Assembly (NCBI RefSeq): GCF_001279775.1 | Contig: NZ_LGDG01000232.1 | Coordinates: forward strand, 7,108 to 71,107 | Source: Streptomyces sp. MMG1533 | GTDB lineage: Bacteria > Actinomycetota > Actinomycetes > Streptomycetales > Streptomycetaceae | DNA: 64,000 bases | Direction: 5' to 3' | Shown here: piece by piece, positions 17,619 through 25,779 of the stretch | Numbering within the stretch: position 1 is the stretch's first letter | Layout of the letters: each line of letters starts with the position of its first letter | Notes under the pieces: model-generated | What the model saw: only the letters and a program-made list of their open reading frames with translations | Told to the model about the DNA's origin: nothing | The model's database searches: none | Translations under genes and position numbers: made by a program

Positions 17619-18509
17619 TCAGGGAACGAGCACCAGCCGCCCCCGAACCCCGCCCTCCGCGAGCCGGGCGTGCGCCTTCGGAGCCTCGTCCAGGGCGTAC
17701 GTCTCGGCCACCCGCAGGGTCAGCACCCCCTGGTCCACCAGGCCGGCCAGTTCGGCCAGTCGGGCCCCGTCGGCGCTCACCTCGACCGCGGCGGCCCGCA
17801 CGCCCCGCACCGGCGCCGGGGCCGCCTGCGGGATGACGCCGACGAAGGCGCCCCCGTCCCGCACCCACTCCAGGGCGCTCTCCCCGAGGACCGCCGCGTC
17901 CAGCACGGCGTCGACGCTGCCCGGCTCGACCGCACCGGCCGTGAAGGACGAGGCCCCGAACGACCGTACGAGCTCCGCGTCCTCCTCACGGGCCAGCGCG
18001 GTCACCGACACCCCTCGGTACGCGGCGAGCTGGACGGCGTAGCCGCCCACCGCGCCGGCGGCCCCCGTCACCAGGAGCGACCGGCCCGGCGTCAACTCCA
18101 GCAGATCCAGGGCCTGTACGGCGGTCAGCGCGTTCAGCGGCAGGGTCGCCGCCGCCACCGCGTCGACCGACTTCGGGGCGAGCGCCACGGCGTCCGTGTC
18201 CACCACCACGTACTCGGCGTGTGTACCCAGCGGCTTGACCATGCCGTAGTCGAGCGCCACCACCTCGTCGCCGACGCTCCAGGCGCTCCCCACGCCCGTC
18301 GCGTCCACCGTCCCGGCCGCGTCCCAGCCGAGCCCGATCTGCTTGCCCGCGCCGCCGAAGACCCCCGCCCGCACCCCGGCGTCCACCGGGTTCAGCGCGG
18401 CCGCCGCGACCTTGATCCGCACCTGCCGCGCCGCCGGCTCGGGCAGCTCCGTCTCCACGACCCGCACGGCCTCGGGCCCGCCGAACGTCGTCACCACCAC
18501 AGCTCGCAT
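17619..18509 (-). CDS. NADP-dependent quinone oxidoreductase-like protein
   Basis: A 296-residue zinc-independent MDR enzyme: N-terminal GroES-like domain (MRAVVVTTFGGPEAVRVVE) and Rossmann domain with GAAGAVGGYAVQLA. The family reduces quinones or enals with NADPH. ATG 18509 follows GGGGAG at nine bases. It is divergent from an HxlR-family regulator, a pairing typical of electrophile or redox sensing, so the regulator probably represses this gene. Confidence 0.88.
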   Translation of the reverse strand: MRAVVVTTFGGPEAVRVVETELPEPAARQVRIKVAAAALNPVDAGVRAGVFGGAGKQIGLGWDAAGTVDATGVGSAWSVGDEVVALDYGMVKPLGTHAEYVVVDTDAVALAPKSVDAVAAATLPLNALTAVQALDLLELTPGRSLLVTGAAGAVGGYAVQLAAYRGVSVTALAREEDAELVRSFGASSFTAGAVEPGSVDAVLDAAVLGESALEWVRDGGAFVGVIPQAAPAPVRGVRAAAVEVSADGARLAELAGLVDQGVLTLRVAETYALDEAPKAHARLAEGGVRGRLVLVP

Positions 18510-18578
18510 GTCCTTCAACTCCCCATACGTCACCGACTGCTTCGGTATCTCCTCAGCTGTCGGCAACCCTAGGAAGAG

Positions 18579-18600
18579 TTACTATCCATCGGGAAGTAGT
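18579..18600. promoter_or_regulatory. Possible HxlR operator
   Basis: An imperfect inverted repeat TTACT N11 AGTAG lies in the divergent promoter between the oxidoreductase and HxlR genes. Spacing and TACT/AGTA half-sites fit operators of this family. Confidence 0.4.
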
Positions 18601-18635
18601 TACCCGAAGGTGCGTACATACCCCGGAGGTGAGCC

Positions 18636-19046
18636 ATGGCGACCATGACGGCGGCCCAGCGGCGCGAACAGGCCCGCACCGCGTACGACGCGTTCCTCAA
18701 GAGCTGCCCGACCAACCAGCTCCTGGACCGGCTCAGCGACAAGTGGGTCAGCCTCGTCGTCTCCGCCCTCGCCCCCGGCCCCCTGCGCTACAGCGACCTG
18801 GCCCGCAAGATCGCCGGCGTCAGCCCCAAGATGCTGACGCAGACGCTGCGCTCACTGGAACGCGACGGCATCCTCTCCCGCACGGTCACCCCCTCCGTCC
18901 CCGTCCGCGTCGACTACGAACTCACCGGACTGGGCAGCAGCCTGAGCCTGCTGCTGCTCGCGGTGAAGGACTGGGCGGAGACCCACATCGAGGAGGTCCG
19001 GGAGGCACGGGAGCAGTACGACGCCGGGGACGCGGCGGCTTCGTAG
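18636..19046 (+). CDS. HxlR-family transcriptional regulator
   Basis: A 136-residue winged-helix protein. The conserved cysteine near the N-terminus (FLKSCPTNQLLDRLSDKW) and the HTH core (LRYSDLARKIAGVSPKMLTQTLRSLERDGIL) are diagnostic. In related proteins such as HypR the cysteine senses disulfide or aldehyde stress. GGAGG precedes ATG 18636. It is divergent from the quinone oxidoreductase gene, which is the likely target. The gene ends 9 bases before the convergent AfsA gene. Confidence 0.92.
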   Translation: MATMTAAQRREQARTAYDAFLKSCPTNQLLDRLSDKWVSLVVSALAPGPLRYSDLARKIAGVSPKMLTQTLRSLERDGILSRTVTPSVPVRVDYELTGLGSSLSLLLLAVKDWAETHIEEVREAREQYDAGDAAAS

Positions 19047-19055
19047 CACCCGCCC

Positions 19056-19970
19056 CTAGCGGGCCTGCGTCCGTACGTCCGCGGTGAACCGCACCTCGCC
19101 GTCCTGGCGGGCGACGACCCGGACCGTGTCCGTGCTCCCGTCCAGAGGCCGGGCCTCCATCCAGCACGGGGTGTCGAACTCGACGTAACGGCGGAAGGCC
19201 GTCTCCATGGCCACGGGCAGCACGGGTGCGGGATGCCGTACCGCCTGGGCCGCCTGGCGCGCGGCCTCGATGAGAAGCATCCCCGGTACGTGGTCGACGG
19301 CATGGTCGAAGTACTTGGCGTGGCGGGTGTCGACCCGCAGCTGCCAGCGGTCCGCGTGTTCCGTCGGGGACAGGACGACGTCCTCGGTACGGTCCCGTCC
19401 GAGCACCTCGGCCGGGGCGGGCGCCGGCGGAGGTATCGCCGCGGCCATCGCTCTGGCGGTGTCCACGCGGTCGCCGCGGAGCCGGTCGTACACGGCCGGC
19501 GCCTGGATGGTGAAACGCGAGCGGGCCCGGGCGCGGACCGCGCCGTCGCGCACCAGGTCGACGTCCATGGTCATGGCGGCCACATGGGTGCGCCTGCGCG
19601 CGATGTCGCTGCAGGTCACCCGCAGTTCGGGCAGCGCGGGGCCGGGGTGCAGGGCCTCGGGTGCGAGGTCGAACTCGTACTCCTCCCAGACCAGGTGGTG
19701 GCCGTCGGGCACCTCGTACCCGGCGTGGCACAGCAGCGGGAAGAGCTGGCGAATCGTTTCGCTTACCAGTAGGGGCTGGTACGCCCCGGACGCGGCCGTA
19801 TAGAAGGAATGGTCGCCGGGCCAGCAGGCGGCGACCCGGAAGGAGTCGGGAGCCGTACGGCGCCAGCGGGTCAGCAGGACCTCTTCGGCGTCCGACTTGT
19901 GGACGAGCCGCCGGGTCACGGGCCGGTCGGCCACGCTCGGCTGCTGCTGTTCGCACACAAAGGTGGTCAT
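19056..19970 (-). CDS. Gamma-butyrolactone synthase, AfsA/ScbA/BarX family
   Basis: A 304-residue protein with two AfsA hot-dog repeats, the first around VHKSDAEEVLLTRWRR to DHSFYT and the second around DTRHAKYFDHAVDHVPGM. The family condenses a beta-ketoacyl chain with dihydroxyacetone phosphate to make A-factor-type signals that control secondary metabolism. GGGGGAGG precedes ATG 19970. It is divergent from an ArpA/ScbR receptor gene with an ARE-like operator between them, the standard autoregulatory arrangement. The later reductase for the signal is not in this window. Confidence 0.92.
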   Translation of the reverse strand: MTTFVCEQQQPSVADRPVTRRLVHKSDAEEVLLTRWRRTAPDSFRVAACWPGDHSFYTAASGAYQPLLVSETIRQLFPLLCHAGYEVPDGHHLVWEEYEFDLAPEALHPGPALPELRVTCSDIARRRTHVAAMTMDVDLVRDGAVRARARSRFTIQAPAVYDRLRGDRVDTARAMAAAIPPPAPAPAEVLGRDRTEDVVLSPTEHADRWQLRVDTRHAKYFDHAVDHVPGMLLIEAARQAAQAVRHPAPVLPVAMETAFRRYVEFDTPCWMEARPLDGSTDTVRVVARQDGEVRFTADVRTQAR

Positions 19971-20025
19971 GACGGAACCTCCCCCACTTGAAGGGCTTCG
20001 GTGCAGCCGCCGGCTGCGTCGCAGA

Positions 20026-20051
20026 AAAAAATAGAGTACGTTCTGTTTTTT
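20026..20051. promoter_or_regulatory. ARE-like operator between AfsA and ScbR-type genes
   Basis: A 26-base pseudo-palindrome with six A at one end and six T at the other has AGAGTACGTTCTGT (20033-20046) as its core. It lies 56 bases from the AfsA start and 64 bases from the receptor start. Position and symmetry match autoregulatory elements bound by butyrolactone receptors. Confidence 0.75.
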
Positions 20052-20114
20052 GTCGAAGGGGCGACGTCACGGGGCCGACGAGGGCCTCACAGGCATCGAC
20101 AGAGGAGAGAGCCG

Positions 20115-20741
20115 ATGGCACGGCCCAAGCAGGAACGCGCTGTCCGCACGAAGCAGCTGATCCTTCACGCGGCGGCCGAGGTGTTCGACGAGTGCGGCTA
20201 CTCGGGCACGAGCATCAGCCGCATCCTGGAGCGCGCGGGCTCCACCCAGGGAGCGATGTACTTCCACTTCAAGTCCAAGGAGGACCTGGCGCGGGCCGTC
20301 ATCGTCAACCAGGCCGAGGAGCTGAAGCTGCCGGCGGACCCGGCCGGACTCCAGCAGCTCGTGGACATCACGCTGCACCTCGCCCACGAGCTCCAGCGCA
20401 ACGTCCTGCTCAGGGCGGGCGTGCGGCTGGCCGTCGAGCAGGAGGAGTCGGGCCTCGACGAGTACTCGGTCTACGAGTGGTGGATCAACCAGTTCCGCCG
20501 CGAACTCGACGTGGCCCGTGAGCGCGGCGAGCTGCTGCCAGAGGTGGACGAGGCGGAGTTCGCGGCCGTCCTCGTGGCGAGCTTCACCGGTACGCAGGTG
20601 ATGTCCCAGGTCGCGACCCGGCGCGCCGACCTCCCGGAACGGATCGCCTCGCTCTGGCGCTACCTGCTGCCTGGTCTGGCTCCGGCCGAGGTCAGGCAGC
20701 GGCTGATGGTGAGCGTGGAGCGGGGGCAGGCGCCGGTATGA
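20115..20741 (+). CDS. Gamma-butyrolactone receptor, TetR family (ArpA/ScbR type)
   Basis: A 208-residue TetR protein. The N-terminal HTH (VFDECGYSGTSISRILERAG then TQGAMYFHF) is near-canonical for ArpA/ScbR receptors, and the C-terminal half carries the conserved tryptophan region (YEWWINQFRRELD) lining the ligand pocket. It would repress its own promoter and the AfsA gene until the butyrolactone binds. AGAGGAGAG precedes ATG 20115. A second homologue lies 277 bases downstream. Confidence 0.92.
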   Translation: MARPKQERAVRTKQLILHAAAEVFDECGYSGTSISRILERAGSTQGAMYFHFKSKEDLARAVIVNQAEELKLPADPAGLQQLVDITLHLAHELQRNVLLRAGVRLAVEQEESGLDEYSVYEWWINQFRRELDVARERGELLPEVDEAEFAAVLVASFTGTQVMSQVATRRADLPERIASLWRYLLPGLAPAEVRQRLMVSVERGQAPV

Positions 20742-20770
20742 CTCGGGCATGACGCGGACCCCGGTGGCCG

Positions 20771-20821
20771 AGGTGACGAAGTACGTCACCTGGGCCCGGT
20801 GCCCGAGGTGACAAAGTACGT
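20771..20821. promoter_or_regulatory. Palindrome and direct repeat downstream of receptor gene
   Basis: AGGTGACG (20771-20778) and CGTCACCT (20784-20791) form perfect 8-base arms around AAGTA. A second copy of CCGAGGTGAC(A)AAGTACGT starts at 20803, 35 bases on, with one arm broken. There is no T-run. Either a weak terminator or an operator for the following regulator gene; nothing else is seen in 20742-21018. Confidence 0.4.
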
Positions 20822-21018
20822 GGCCCCCTCGCCCCGGTCGTAGGGCTGCTCCCAACCGCCCCTTAGGATCGGCGAATTGCGAATCTGTAGGCCGTGCGCG
20901 CGGACCGGGACCTGTGCGGGCGGCAGTCGTCCAGAGCCGGGCGACGGCCTCTCCCCGTCCGGCATGGGCAACCACGCCGTGCCCGGTCGGCGCGTCTTCG
21001 TGTGATCGGAGACGGACA

Positions 21019-21597
21019 GTGGCACGACAGGAAAGGGCCGAGCGGACCCGTCGGGCCCTGATCCACGCGGCGGCCCGGGAGTTCGCCGAGCACGGTTTCG
21101 CCGGCACCTCGCTGGCCCGGATCAGCGGCGCCGCCGGAGTGACCATGGGTGCCCTGACCTTCCACTTCGCGACGAAGGGCGAACTGGCCGACGCGGTCGC
21201 GGAGTCGGGCGGCACGACGACCCGACAGGCGCTGCCGCTCCGGCCGGGCCCGGCCGGCGTCGCCGACGTCGTCGGCTTCACCCGCACCCTGGCCCGTCTG
21301 CTGGAGCAGGAGGTCGTCGTACGGGCCGCCGCCCGGCTCACCTGGGACCGCTCGGCGGTCGGCGCCGGCTGGTACGGGACCTGGCTGCCGCTGCTGCACG
21401 ATCTCGTCGGGCGCGCGGACGAGGAGCTGGCCGCGTGGGCCTCGCCGCAGGCCGTCGTCGCCCTCGCGCTCTCGGTCGTCGCGGGCGCGGAGACCGCCGT
21501 ACGGCTGGACGGCCTGCCGGGCGCGGAACGGGTCGCGGCACCCGCGCACCACGCGACGCTGGTGTGGGACCTCGCGCTGCCCAAACCGCCCACCTGA
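21019..21597 (+). CDS. TetR-family regulator, butyrolactone receptor-like
   Basis: A 192-residue TetR protein with HTH EFAEHGFAGTSLARISGAAG and TMGALTFHF, close in layout to ScbR-type and ScbR2-type pseudo-receptors, but shorter and more diverged in the ligand half (ARLTWDRSAVGAGWYGTWLP). GTG 21019 follows a weak GGAGA. Pseudo-receptors often bind the same ARE sites and answer to antibiotics rather than butyrolactones. That role is inferred from position beside the receptor gene. Confidence 0.8.
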   Translation: MARQERAERTRRALIHAAAREFAEHGFAGTSLARISGAAGVTMGALTFHFATKGELADAVAESGGTTTRQALPLRPGPAGVADVVGFTRTLARLLEQEVVVRAAARLTWDRSAVGAGWYGTWLPLLHDLVGRADEELAAWASPQAVVALALSVVAGAETAVRLDGLPGAERVAAPAHHATLVWDLALPKPPT

Positions 21598-21673
21598 CAT
21601 CTGCACCCCTCACCACCAGGCAATTCCCTGCCCGACTTGGCGAAGTCGCACCAACCGGGACAGCCCGGGTCGA

Positions 21674-21701
21674 AAAACAAAGAGAACGTTCTGTATTCTC
21701 T
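21674..21701. promoter_or_regulatory. Second ARE-like operator, upstream of transposase-like gene
   Basis: AGAGAACGTTCTGT (21681-21694) differs by one base from the core of the first ARE-like site, with A-rich sequence on the left. It lies 39 bases upstream of the ATG at 21733, in promoter position, so the same receptors probably control this gene. Confidence 0.68.
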
Positions 21702-21732
21702 GTGGTGTAGCCGTCGGCAAAGGGGATGCAGG

Positions 21733-22812
21733 ATGGAGGATCTCTTCGGTCACCTGCCGCGCAGCGACCAACGTCACTGGGCGCAGGTGTACGTACGCGG
21801 CCTGCTGACCGCGCAGGGGCGCAAGTCCCCGCGCAACCTCGCCCTGGCGGCGACGGGTTCGCCCGAGGCGGCGCACGCGCTGCACCAGTTCGTCGGCAAC
21901 AGCACCTGGGACTGGACACCCGTCCGGGAACAGCTGGCACGCCGGGTCGCCGAACGGCTCACGGTGCGCGCCCATGTGCTCACGGCGGCGCTGATCCCCA
22001 AGCGGGGCAGCCACTCCGTGGGCGTCGGCGCGCACTTCGACCCGGCCGGCGGACGGGCCGTCACGGCCCAGGTGGGTGTCGGTCTGTTCCTGTCGACCGG
22101 CCGCAGGGCGGTTCCCGTGGACTGGCGTCTGGTCCTCGACCAGGAGTGGTGCGCCGACCCCGAACGGCGGCGGCGCGTGCGACTGCCCGATTCCGCAGCA
22201 CCCCGGCAGGCCTGGCAGCACGCGCTGACGCTGGCCTCCGGCGCGGGCCCGCTGCCGGTGGTCGCGGACGCCCGGTGCGCCGAGGACCTCGCGCCGCTGG
22301 CCGCCGAACTCACCCGGCGGGGCACGGTGTTCCTCGCCGAGACCGGCACCTGGCAGCGGGTCGTGCCGGTGGGCGGGCCGGCCCGTGCGGTGCGGCTGGA
22401 CGAGCTGCCGTCGTACGACGGTGACGATGTCGTCCGCACGGCACTGGTCCGGCCCGTCGAGGCCGGCAGCGGTGCGGTCGGCGCCCAGGTGCTGCGGCTG
22501 TGGCGGCTGCGGGCCCCGGGGCCCGGGCGGACGGTCCGCTGGGCGGTCACCAACTCCCGTCACCTCGCGGCCGGCGGGGTGCGCGGGCTGCTGCGGCACG
22601 CGGACGCGGCCCACGCGTCGCTGGCCGCGCTGAACTCGGAGTTCGGGCTGTCCGACTTCGAGGGCCGCTCGTATCCCGGCTGGCACCACCACATGACGCT
22701 GGCGTCCGTCGCCCACGCGCTCGCGACGCTGCGGCGCGGGGCGGCCGACGACCCGGCGGGGCCGAGCGTCCCGACGCGCCGGTGTCCCGGCGTGGCCGCC
22801 CGCGGCGCCTGA
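21733..22812 (+). CDS. Transposase-derived protein, IS701 family-like, catalytic Asp lost (copy 1)
   Basis: A 359-residue protein with the DDE-endonuclease layout of IS701-type transposases: YVRGLLTAQGRKSPRNLA and QFVGNSTWDWTPVRE near the N-terminus, a G-S-H-S-V-G-V core (residues 92-98), and the terminal FEGRSYPGWHHHMTLA. The first catalytic aspartate, normally in a DDTG or DETG motif just before the KKG-SVGV core, is replaced by AALIPK (85-90). A candidate second D (VVADAR) and final E (DFEGRS) remain. No terminal inverted repeats were seen. It is probably a domesticated DNA-binding protein. An ARE-like site is in its promoter. Confidence 0.7.
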   Translation: MEDLFGHLPRSDQRHWAQVYVRGLLTAQGRKSPRNLALAATGSPEAAHALHQFVGNSTWDWTPVREQLARRVAERLTVRAHVLTAALIPKRGSHSVGVGAHFDPAGGRAVTAQVGVGLFLSTGRRAVPVDWRLVLDQEWCADPERRRRVRLPDSAAPRQAWQHALTLASGAGPLPVVADARCAEDLAPLAAELTRRGTVFLAETGTWQRVVPVGGPARAVRLDELPSYDGDDVVRTALVRPVEAGSGAVGAQVLRLWRLRAPGPGRTVRWAVTNSRHLAAGGVRGLLRHADAAHASLAALNSEFGLSDFEGRSYPGWHHHMTLASVAHALATLRRGAADDPAGPSVPTRRCPGVAARGA

Positions 22813-22885
22813 GGTCCCCGCCCGGGCGCATGTCCTTCGCGGCAGGTGGCCGCTCCACTCGTCACCCTGCAAGGAGGGGTGTGTC

Positions 22886-24031
22886 ATGTATGCGTCGGGA
22901 TTGACGTCCCCATGCGCGGCGATCGCTTCCCCGCGCGCCGCACGATCTTCCCCCTGCACGGAGTCCCTGGTCTCCGAGCTGTCCGACCGTCTCTTCCCGT
23001 CCTTCTCCCGGGCCGGCCACCGTCTCAAGGGCGAGCAGTACCTCCGGGGCCTGCTCACCGCCCCCGGACGCAAGTCCGTCCGGAACATCGCCCGCGCCCT
23101 CGGCGACTCCGGGGCCGCGCAGCGCCTGCACCACTTCGTCTGCAACGCCCCCTGGAGCTGGCAGCCCGTCCGCGAGGCCCTCGCCGGCCATCTGACCGAC
23201 CTCGCACCACCGCAGGCCTGGGTCGTCCGGCCGCTGCTCATCCCCAAGTCGGGCAGCAACTCGGTGGGCGTGCACCGGCGTTTCGTCCCCGAGACCGGCC
23301 AGGTGACGAACGGCCAGCAGGCCCACGGCCTCTGGTACGCCCGCCAGAACCTGAACGCCCCCGTCGACTGGGTCCTCAGCCCACCCGGCCGCACGGCACA
23401 GGCGGTGGACCTCGGCCCCGGCCGACGCCCGGTCACGGCCCTGCTCGAAACGGGAGCGACGGCGCCGGCACCGGTCCTGTGGGACAGCACGGCGGACGAC
23501 ACGGAGGGCGCGCTGCGGGCGCTCACCTCCTCCCCACTGCCCGCCGCCGTACGGCTGTCCGGCGGCGTGACCCTCCAGGTGCTCGGCCACTCGGGCCGGC
23601 CCGCCCTCGGTACGGCGCTGCCCGTCGAGCGGCTCGTCGCCGTCCCGGGTGCGCCCTGGCTGCGGACGTACGAGGTCGCCCCCGGGGTCCGGGCCGCGAC
23701 CGCGCGGGTCGCCCCGCCCCGGCCCCGGGCCACGCCGTCCGCGTCGCGCCCGGACGGCAGGCCGCGGGACGGACTGCTGCTGTACGCCCAGTGGCGGACG
23801 GACCAACCCGGCCGGGCCGACTTCTGGCTGACCACCCTGGCCCAGGCGCCCGCCGCCGAACTGCACCGGCTGACCGGCCTCGCCGACCAGGCGGCCCGCG
23901 ACACGGCCCGTACCGGCGCCCGCGTCGGCCTGCGCGACTTCGAGGGCCGCTCCTACGCCGGCTGGCACCGCCACATGACGCTCGCCTCGGCCGCGTACGC
24001 CGCGCTCGTGCTCGGCGAAGGACGCCGCTGA
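22886..24031 (+). CDS. Transposase-derived protein, IS701 family-like, catalytic Asp lost (copy 2)
   Basis: A 381-residue paralogue of the preceding protein, sharing the order YLRGLLTAPGRKSVRNIARAL, FVCNAPWSWQPVREAL, IPKSGSNSVGV and DFEGRSYAGWHRHMTLA. The first catalytic aspartate position reads VRPLLIPK (113-120), so it is also missing. The middle is longer and richer in alanine and proline. AAGGAGGGG precedes ATG 22886, 73 bases after copy 1, so both are likely co-transcribed. Loss of the same residue in both copies suggests a conserved non-transposition role. Ends at a strong terminator. Confidence 0.7.
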   Translation: MYASGLTSPCAAIASPRAARSSPCTESLVSELSDRLFPSFSRAGHRLKGEQYLRGLLTAPGRKSVRNIARALGDSGAAQRLHHFVCNAPWSWQPVREALAGHLTDLAPPQAWVVRPLLIPKSGSNSVGVHRRFVPETGQVTNGQQAHGLWYARQNLNAPVDWVLSPPGRTAQAVDLGPGRRPVTALLETGATAPAPVLWDSTADDTEGALRALTSSPLPAAVRLSGGVTLQVLGHSGRPALGTALPVERLVAVPGAPWLRTYEVAPGVRAATARVAPPRPRATPSASRPDGRPRDGLLLYAQWRTDQPGRADFWLTTLAQAPAAELHRLTGLADQAARDTARTGARVGLRDFEGRSYAGWHRHMTLASAAYAALVLGEGRR

Positions 24032-24046
24032 CGTACGTACCCGAGA

Positions 24047-24093
24047 ACGGCCGGGGCCCGTGAACGGATCGTCCGTTCACGGGCCCCGGCCGT
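24047..24093. terminator. Strong bidirectional hairpin
   Basis: A perfect 21-base stem starting ACGGCCGGGGCCCG, with a five-base ATCGT loop, sits between the convergent transposase-like and VOC genes. It separates the regulatory block from the cyclitol genes. Confidence 0.88.
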
Positions 24094-24108
24094 CAGCGCC
24101 CGCAGCGC

Positions 24109-24684
24109 TCAGCGTCCGCCGCCCCAGCCGCCCGGCTCCCCGGCATACCGCCGGGCGTCCGTCTCCTTCTCGTACGGCAGGCCGCCGTCGGGGATGGACA
24201 GCAGTTCCAGGGTGATGCCGACGGGCGTGCGCAGGTAGGTCCAGCGGTTGCCTGCGATGGGGCCGTCCTTGATGGTCTCGGGGCCGCCCAGGATCTCCAC
24301 GCCCGGCTGGGCGCCCAGGTACGCCACCGCCGCGTCGATGTCCTCGACGGCGACGGCGAGATGGTGGCCGCCGACGTCGTGGTTGCGCGGCGGGTCCGTG
24401 CGCTGATCCGGGGCCGTGTACTGGAACAGCTCGACGTTGCAGGTGGGGCCGAGCCGGATCATGGCGATCCGGGCGACGGCCCGCGGATGCACGTCCAGCC
24501 GCTCGGCCATCCAGTCGTCGTCCCGGCGGATCGGCCCCTCGCGGTAGACGAGGTCGCCGCCGAGCACGTCCACGAAGAAGGCGACGGCCTTGTCCAAGTC
24601 GGCCACGGTGTAGGCGACGTGGTCGACGTTGCCCGCGGTCGGGATGCCCCGCCGTCCCGCCCCGGCCGGCTGCGGCTCAGTCAT
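24109..24684 (-). CDS. VOC-superfamily protein, possible valiolone epimerase (CetB-like)
   Basis: A 191-residue vicinal oxygen chelate protein with two beta-alpha-beta modules, HVAYTVADLDKAVAFFVDVLGG and HHLAVAVEDIDAAVAYLG, providing metal ligands (H, H, E in ITLELLSI). In the cetoniacytone pathway the VOC enzyme CetB epimerises 2-epi-5-epi-valiolone. A valiolone-type cyclase gene three genes upstream in the same operon makes that role attractive here. The start overlaps the cupin stop by 8 bases. Other VOC activities such as methylmalonyl-CoA epimerase-like or isomerase remain possible. Confidence 0.75.
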   Translation of the reverse strand: MTEPQPAGAGRRGIPTAGNVDHVAYTVADLDKAVAFFVDVLGGDLVYREGPIRRDDDWMAERLDVHPRAVARIAMIRLGPTCNVELFQYTAPDQRTDPPRNHDVGGHHLAVAVEDIDAAVAYLGAQPGVEILGGPETIKDGPIAGNRWTYLRTPVGITLELLSIPDGGLPYEKETDARRYAGEPGGWGGGR

Positions 24685-25054
24685 GGGCCAGCTCCGGGGC
24701 GCGCCGCGGCAGCCTTCGTACCCGGTCGTGCGGGAGTACGGCCATCAGCAACAGCTCCGCTCCGCCGTCCGCGGCCGTCAGCCGGGGGCGGGCGCCGGCG
24801 GGGCTGAGCATGACCTCGCCGGTGCGCAGCGTCCACGGGAGGCTGTCGCACTCCTCGACCGCGACCGCGCCGGACAGCACCAGCCACACCTCGTCGGTGC
24901 CGCTGCGCCCCCGCTCCTCCACCGCGCCGCCGCCCGGCAGCCGTACGTGGTCGACGGCCTCGCACTCGCTGTGCAGCATGCCGCGCCGGGCCAGACAGCG
25001 CCGCTCGGGCCCGCCCTGCCGTACGGCGTGTGCCGCCGCCCGGGAGACGATCAT
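24677..25054 (-). CDS. Single-domain cupin protein
   Basis: A 125-residue protein with a central cupin core (DEVWLVLSGAVAVEECDS to LRTGEVMLSPAGARPRL). The metal-ligand histidines of classical cupins are not well kept. It overlaps the bicupin gene start region by four bases (25051-25054) and the VOC gene by eight, so it belongs to the cyclase operon. Small cupins in such pathways act as isomerases, epimerases or dehydratases; the reaction here is unknown. Confidence 0.75.
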   Translation of the reverse strand: MIVSRAAAHAVRQGGPERRCLARRGMLHSECEAVDHVRLPGGGAVEERGRSGTDEVWLVLSGAVAVEECDSLPWTLRTGEVMLSPAGARPRLTAADGGAELLLMAVLPHDRVRRLPRRAPELAHD

Positions 25055-25779
25055 GCGGCGGTCACCTCCCCGACCGCGGGCGCGACGGCCATCACGGCGT
25101 GGAACAGCCGCAGCCGGCCGGGCCCGCCGATGACCTCGACCTCGCCGCCCAGCGGCAGGGTCAGCGCGCTGCCCGCCGCGAGCGCGACCTCGGTGCCGCT
25201 GCCTGCGGCGGTGCCCTCGCCCGCGAGGACGAACAGCACGTGCTCGGTGCCGTCGGCGGCCAGGGCGAGGCTCTCCCCCTCGTCCAGGGCGAGGGTGCGG
25301 ATGGTGCGGAGGGGGCCGTCGAAGCTGACCGAGGGGTCGACGACGGTGTCCTCCCGCAGGAGGTGGACGGTGCTGCGGGGCATGGCGTTCTCCCGGTCGG
25401 ACCGCCGTGCCCCGGTGAGCACGGCGTGGGTGTGCGGCGTCGACATCTCGACGACCAGCCAGTCGAGCCGTTCGGCCCCCGTGTTGCGCAGGCCGTGGGT
25501 GCTGCCCGTGCGGGTCAGGGCCATCGAGCCGGGGCCCACGGCGTGCGGCTCGCCGTCGAGAAGGAGTTCGCCCTCGCCGGTCAGGACGAAGTAGATCTCC
25601 TCGGTGCGGGTGTGCAGATGCTCCCCGCTGACCGCGCCGGGCGGCAGCGACGCCCACTCGACGGCCTCCCAGGAACCGTCCGTCCCGGTCCGCCGGGCCA
25701 GGCACTTCCAGTACGTCAGTCCCTCGGTGCCGTGGACTCCGTGGACCTCGGCCGCCTCCGAGACGTCGGCGACGATCAC
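25051..25779 (-). CDS. Bicupin protein
   Basis: A 242-residue two-domain cupin. The first domain has a clear metal site (SGEHLHTRTEEIYFVLTGEG, H-x-H and E, with a later H in GSTHGLRN). The second (EHVLFVLAGEGTAAGSG) looks degenerate. GTG at 25779 overlaps the cyclase stop as GTGA, so translation is coupled. It probably processes a cyclitol intermediate, for example isomerisation or dehydration. This is inferred from operon membership only. Confidence 0.78.
   Translation of the reverse strand: MIVADVSEAAEVHGVHGTEGLTYWKCLARRTGTDGSWEAVEWASLPPGAVSGEHLHTRTEEIYFVLTGEGELLLDGEPHAVGPGSMALTRTGSTHGLRNTGAERLDWLVVEMSTPHTHAVLTGARRSDRENAMPRSTVHLLREDTVVDPSVSFDGPLRTIRTLALDEGESLALAADGTEHVLFVLAGEGTAAGSGTEVALAAGSALTLPLGGEVEVIGGPGRLRLFHAVMAVAPAVGEVTAA

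Noticed and set aside
21733..24031. An intact insertion sequence
   Set aside because: The first catalytic aspartate is missing from both proteins and no flanking inverted repeats or target duplications were found.
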